From Rugamonas apoptosis (lineage in GTDB: Bacteria; Pseudomonadota; Gammaproteobacteria; Burkholderiales; Burkholderiaceae_D), in assembly GCF_014042355.1 (NCBI RefSeq), contig NZ_JACEZU010000005.1, forward strand, positions 248,001-312,000: a stretch of 64,000 nucleotides of DNA, read 5' to 3'. The translations under genes were made by a program, and so were the position numbers. Numbering within the stretch: position 1 is the stretch's first letter; each line of letters begins with the position of its first letter. Under the pieces are notes generated by a model that did not search any database, had not been told where the DNA came from, and saw nothing but the letters and a program-made list of their open reading frames with translations. Positions 61,642-64,000 of the stretch are shown here, piece after piece.

Positions 61642-63267
61642 CTAGAATCGCGCCACGCCAAAACTGCTGGCCTGCGGCGTGCGCTGTTTCGCCTCGCGGC
61701 AGATGGAAAGCGTGTAGGCGAGCACCCGGCGCGTATCGCGCGGGTCGATCAGGCCGTCGTCATACAGCCGCGCCGTGCCGGTCAGGCTATGAGACTCGGC
61801 CTCGAACTGGCGCACCACGCCCATCTCCATCTTGGCCAATTGTGCTTCCTCCGCCTCCGAAACGGGCCGTCCTTCCTTCAGCCACTTCTCGCGGGTGACG
61901 ATGGACAGCACCTTGGCCGCCTGCTCGCCGCCCATCACCGCCGTGCGCGCGTTGGGCCAGGCGAAGATGAAATCGGGGTCGAAGCCGCGCCCGGACATGC
62001 CGTAATTGCCGGCGCCGAACGAGGCGCCGATCACCACCGTGATGCGCGGCACGCGGATATTGGCCACCGCCTGGATCATCTTCGAGCCGTGCTTGACGAT
62101 GCCGCCCTGCTCGCTCTCGCTGCCGACCATGAAGCCGGTGGTATTCATCAGGAACACCAGCGGAATGGCCGCCTGGTCGCACAACTGCATGAACTGCCCG
62201 GCCTTGGCCGCGCCATGGGCAGTGATGGGGCCGTTGTTGCCGACGATGCCCACCGCCATGCCATGAATGGTGGCGCGTCCGCAAACGGTGTGGGCGTCGT
62301 ATTCGTCCTTGAAATCGAGGAAATCGCTGCCGTCCACCAGCCGCGCGATCACTTCGCGGCAATCGTAAGGTTTGCGGTAATCGACTGGGACCAGCCCGCA
62401 CAGTTCCTCGGCGTCGTACAAGGGCTTACGCACTTCCGCCGCCGGTGCGGCTGGCCGGTCCTTGTTCCAGTCCAGGCTGCGCACGATGTCGCGTGCGATG
62501 CGGATCGCGTCCGCGTCGTCCTCGGCCAGGAATTCGCTGGTGCCGGCCACCTGGCAGTGCATCTCGGCGCCGCCCAGGTCTTCATCCTTCGCCACTTCGC
62601 CGGTGGCCGCCAGCAGCAGCGGCGGCCCGGCCAGGAACACCTTGGCGCGCTTGCGCACCATGACCACGTAGTCGGACAGGCCAGGTATGTAGGCGCCGCC
62701 GGCCGTGCTGGATCCATGCACCACCGTGATCTGGGGGATGCCGGCCGCCGACAAACGGGCCTGGTTGGCGAAAATCCGCCCGCCATCCGTGAAGATTTCG
62801 GCCTGGTACAGCAGGTTGGCGCCGCCCGATTCGATCATCGAGATCAGCGGCAGCTTCTGGGCCAGCGCGATCTCCTGCATGCGCAGCGTCTTGCGCATGC
62901 CCCACGGCGTGACGGTGCCGCCCTTGATGGCGCTATTGGAGGCGTTCAGCATCACCCGCGCCCCGCCCACGTAGCCGATGCCGCAGATGGTATTGCCGCC
63001 CGCCAGCGAGCCGTCCTTGTCGTCGTGCTGGCGCAAGCCGGCCAGCGAGGCGATTTCCAGGAACGGCGAACCGCGGTCGAGCATCAGGTTGATGCGCTCG
63101 CGCGGGGTGAGCTGGCCACGCTGGTGGAACTGCGGCTGGCGCGCGGCTTCGGTGGCGCGCACCATGTCCTCGGCCGCGCGCACTTCGGCCAGCGCCGCCA
63201 GCATGTCCTCGCGCTGGCGCGCGTAGCTGTCCGATTGCGGGTCGAGCTGCGATTCGATGATGGCCAT
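61642..63267 (-). CDS. Acyl-CoA carboxylase beta subunit (carboxyltransferase)
   Basis: 541 residues of the crotonase-type carboxyltransferase fold, in two halves; oxyanion-hole signatures HGSSTAGGAYIPGLSD and GASFGAGNYGMSGRGFDP. Transfers the carboxyl from biotin to an acyl-CoA. Where methylcrotonyl-CoA carboxylases have HFGRIF, this protein has DGGRIF (near residue 170). A Phe-to-Gly change has been described as separating geranyl- from methylcrotonyl-CoA carboxylases; I recall this but could not verify the alignment. Lies between the dehydrogenase and hydratase genes. Confidence 0.93.
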   Translation of the reverse strand: MAIIESQLDPQSDSYARQREDMLAALAEVRAAEDMVRATEAARQPQFHQRGQLTPRERINLMLDRGSPFLEIASLAGLRQHDDKDGSLAGGNTICGIGYVGGARVMLNASNSAIKGGTVTPWGMRKTLRMQEIALAQKLPLISMIESGGANLLYQAEIFTDGGRIFANQARLSAAGIPQITVVHGSSTAGGAYIPGLSDYVVMVRKRAKVFLAGPPLLLAATGEVAKDEDLGGAEMHCQVAGTSEFLAEDDADAIRIARDIVRSLDWNKDRPAAPAAEVRKPLYDAEELCGLVPVDYRKPYDCREVIARLVDGSDFLDFKDEYDAHTVCGRATIHGMAVGIVGNNGPITAHGAAKAGQFMQLCDQAAIPLVFLMNTTGFMVGSESEQGGIVKHGSKMIQAVANIRVPRITVVIGASFGAGNYGMSGRGFDPDFIFAWPNARTAVMGGEQAAKVLSIVTREKWLKEGRPVSEAEEAQLAKMEMGVVRQFEAESHSLTGTARLYDDGLIDPRDTRRVLAYTLSICREAKQRTPQASSFGVARF

Positions 63268-63268
63268 A

Positions 63269-64000
63269 TCAGGCTCCGCGCTTGCCCGGCAAAGTGCCCA
63301 TCAGCTTGGCGATAATGCCCAGCATGACTTCGTCCGCACCGCCGCCGATGGAGGTCAGGCGGTAGTCGCGGTACAGGCGCGATGGCAGCGATTCCCACGT
63401 GTAGCCCATACCGCCCCAGTATTGCAGGCAGGCGTCCGTCACTTCGCGCGACAGACGGCCCGCTTTCAGCTTACACATGGAAGCCAGCTTGACCACTTCC
63501 AGGCTGTCCGGATTGGCGTGGTACAGCGTGCCGGTGCGGTAGATCAGCGCCCGCAGCGCTTCGATTTCCGTTTGCAGCTCGCCCAGGCGGAAGTGGATCA
63601 CCTGGTTGTCGAGCAGCGGGCCGCCGAACGCCTTACGCTCGCGGGTATAGTCGATGGTGGTCTGCACCAGCTTTTCCAGCCCCTTGACGCACATGGCGGC
63701 GCCGAACATACGCTCCTCCTGGAACTGCTGCATCTGCATCTGGAAGCCGGCGCCTTCCTGGCCGATCAGGTAGCGCTGGGGCACACGCACGTCGTCGAAG
63801 AACAATTGCGCCGTGTCGGACGACCACATGCCCAGCTTGTCGACCTTCCTGGCGCGCTGCACGCCTGGTGTATTCATGGGCACCACGATCAGCGACTTGT
63901 TCTTGTGCGGCGCGCCGTCCGAGGTATTGGCCAGCAGGCAGATCCAGTCCGACTGCATGCCATTGGTGATCCACATCTTGGTGCCGTTGATGATGTAATC
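63269..64000 (-). CDS. Acyl-CoA dehydrogenase, 5' end outside window
   Basis: The last 243 codons are in the window; the frame is open to the right edge (DYIINGTKMWITNG). FAD-binding and substrate regions are in view, ending with QYWGGMGYTWESLPSRLYRDYRLTSIGGGADEVMLGIIAK. As in the other dehydrogenase of this window the usual YEGT catalytic Glu is replaced by an IGGGAD motif. First visible gene of the dehydrogenase-carboxylase operon, one base before the beta subunit. Confidence 0.92.
   Translation of the reverse strand, partial: DYIINGTKMWITNGMQSDWICLLANTSDGAPHKNKSLIVVPMNTPGVQRARKVDKLGMWSSDTAQLFFDDVRVPQRYLIGQEGAGFQMQMQQFQEERMFGAAMCVKGLEKLVQTTIDYTRERKAFGGPLLDNQVIHFRLGELQTEIEALRALIYRTGTLYHANPDSLEVVKLASMCKLKAGRLSREVTDACLQYWGGMGYTWESLPSRLYRDYRLTSIGGGADEVMLGIIAKLMGTLPGKRGA

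Noticed and set aside
58689..63315. Two very long open frames antisense to the carboxylase genes
   Set aside because: Low-complexity composition, no family features, and full overlap with well-supported genes.
58782..64000. Firm naming as the liu (leucine) operon
   Set aside because: Gene order agrees, but beta-subunit and dehydrogenase motifs point toward geranyl-type enzymes; symbols were left blank.

Overview
The window reads as chromosome of a GC-rich betaproteobacterium, most likely Burkholderiales, family Oxalobacteraceae (Massilia, Duganella or Janthinobacterium type). This is inferred from gene content (two PEP-CTERM sorted proteins, RpfE-RecJ pair, FolA/ThyA, LolD with one LolC/E-type permease, NCS2 permease with a deaminase) and from codon use; no rRNA or tRNA gene was seen to confirm it. 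I saw no phage, no transposase and no CRISPR array. Repeats are short intergenic elements only.

Layout. 1-3.3 kb: 3' part of a DEAD-box helicase, a small tandem repeat, thyA and a hydrolase. 3.5-11.3 kb: YeiH-type permease with LysR regulator, PEP-CTERM protein, an AlgI-type O-acyltransferase with an SGNH-like partner, an inverted-repeat element and a chemoreceptor. 11.5-15.2 kb: folA, a DUF4337 protein and a large arginine/lysine/ornithine decarboxylase with a terminator-like hairpin in its leader. 15.2-20.1 kb: a Cpx-like envelope stress locus, with a Spy/CpxP-like gene, a Ser/Thr-rich protein and a Tat-lipoprotein dioxygenase facing cpxR-cpxA across three CpxR-type boxes. 20.1-28.1 kb: a heavy-metal RND efflux operon (adaptor, pump, DUF3240, TolC-like) facing its QseB/PmrA-type two-component system across a palindromic box. 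28.1-35.1 kb: dcd, a hydrolase, comEC, tatD-like, lolD and its permease.

35.2-40.7 kb: second PEP-CTERM protein, RpfE-like protein and recJ, a Xre-RES toxin-antitoxin pair, DUF2288. 40.7-44.4 kb: purine salvage unit (GntR regulator, 8-oxoguanine deaminase-like enzyme, NCS2 permease). 44.7-51.1 kb: lipid/aldehyde metabolism (AraC regulator, acyl-CoA ligase, aldehyde dehydrogenase, TetR regulator, acyl-CoA dehydrogenase). 51.2-53.0 kb: hemerythrin, Crp/Fnr regulator with a perfect FNR box, VOC protein. 53.0-56.3 kb: three-gene signalling operon of a FecR-domain protein, a haem-c (CxxCH) HAMP membrane sensor and a Hanks-type kinase with a duplicated C-terminal module. 56.4-58.7 kb: DUF4865, tautomerase, carboxymuconolactone decarboxylase-like genes with divergent LysR. 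58.8-64 kb: biotin-dependent acyl-CoA carboxylase cluster running off the right edge.

The best candidates for new biology are the FecR / haem-c / kinase operon, the CpxR-box locus with its unusual secreted products, and a dispersed intergenic repeat seen at 41.45 and 58.75 kb, one copy of which supplies the last codons and stop of the carboxylase alpha subunit.
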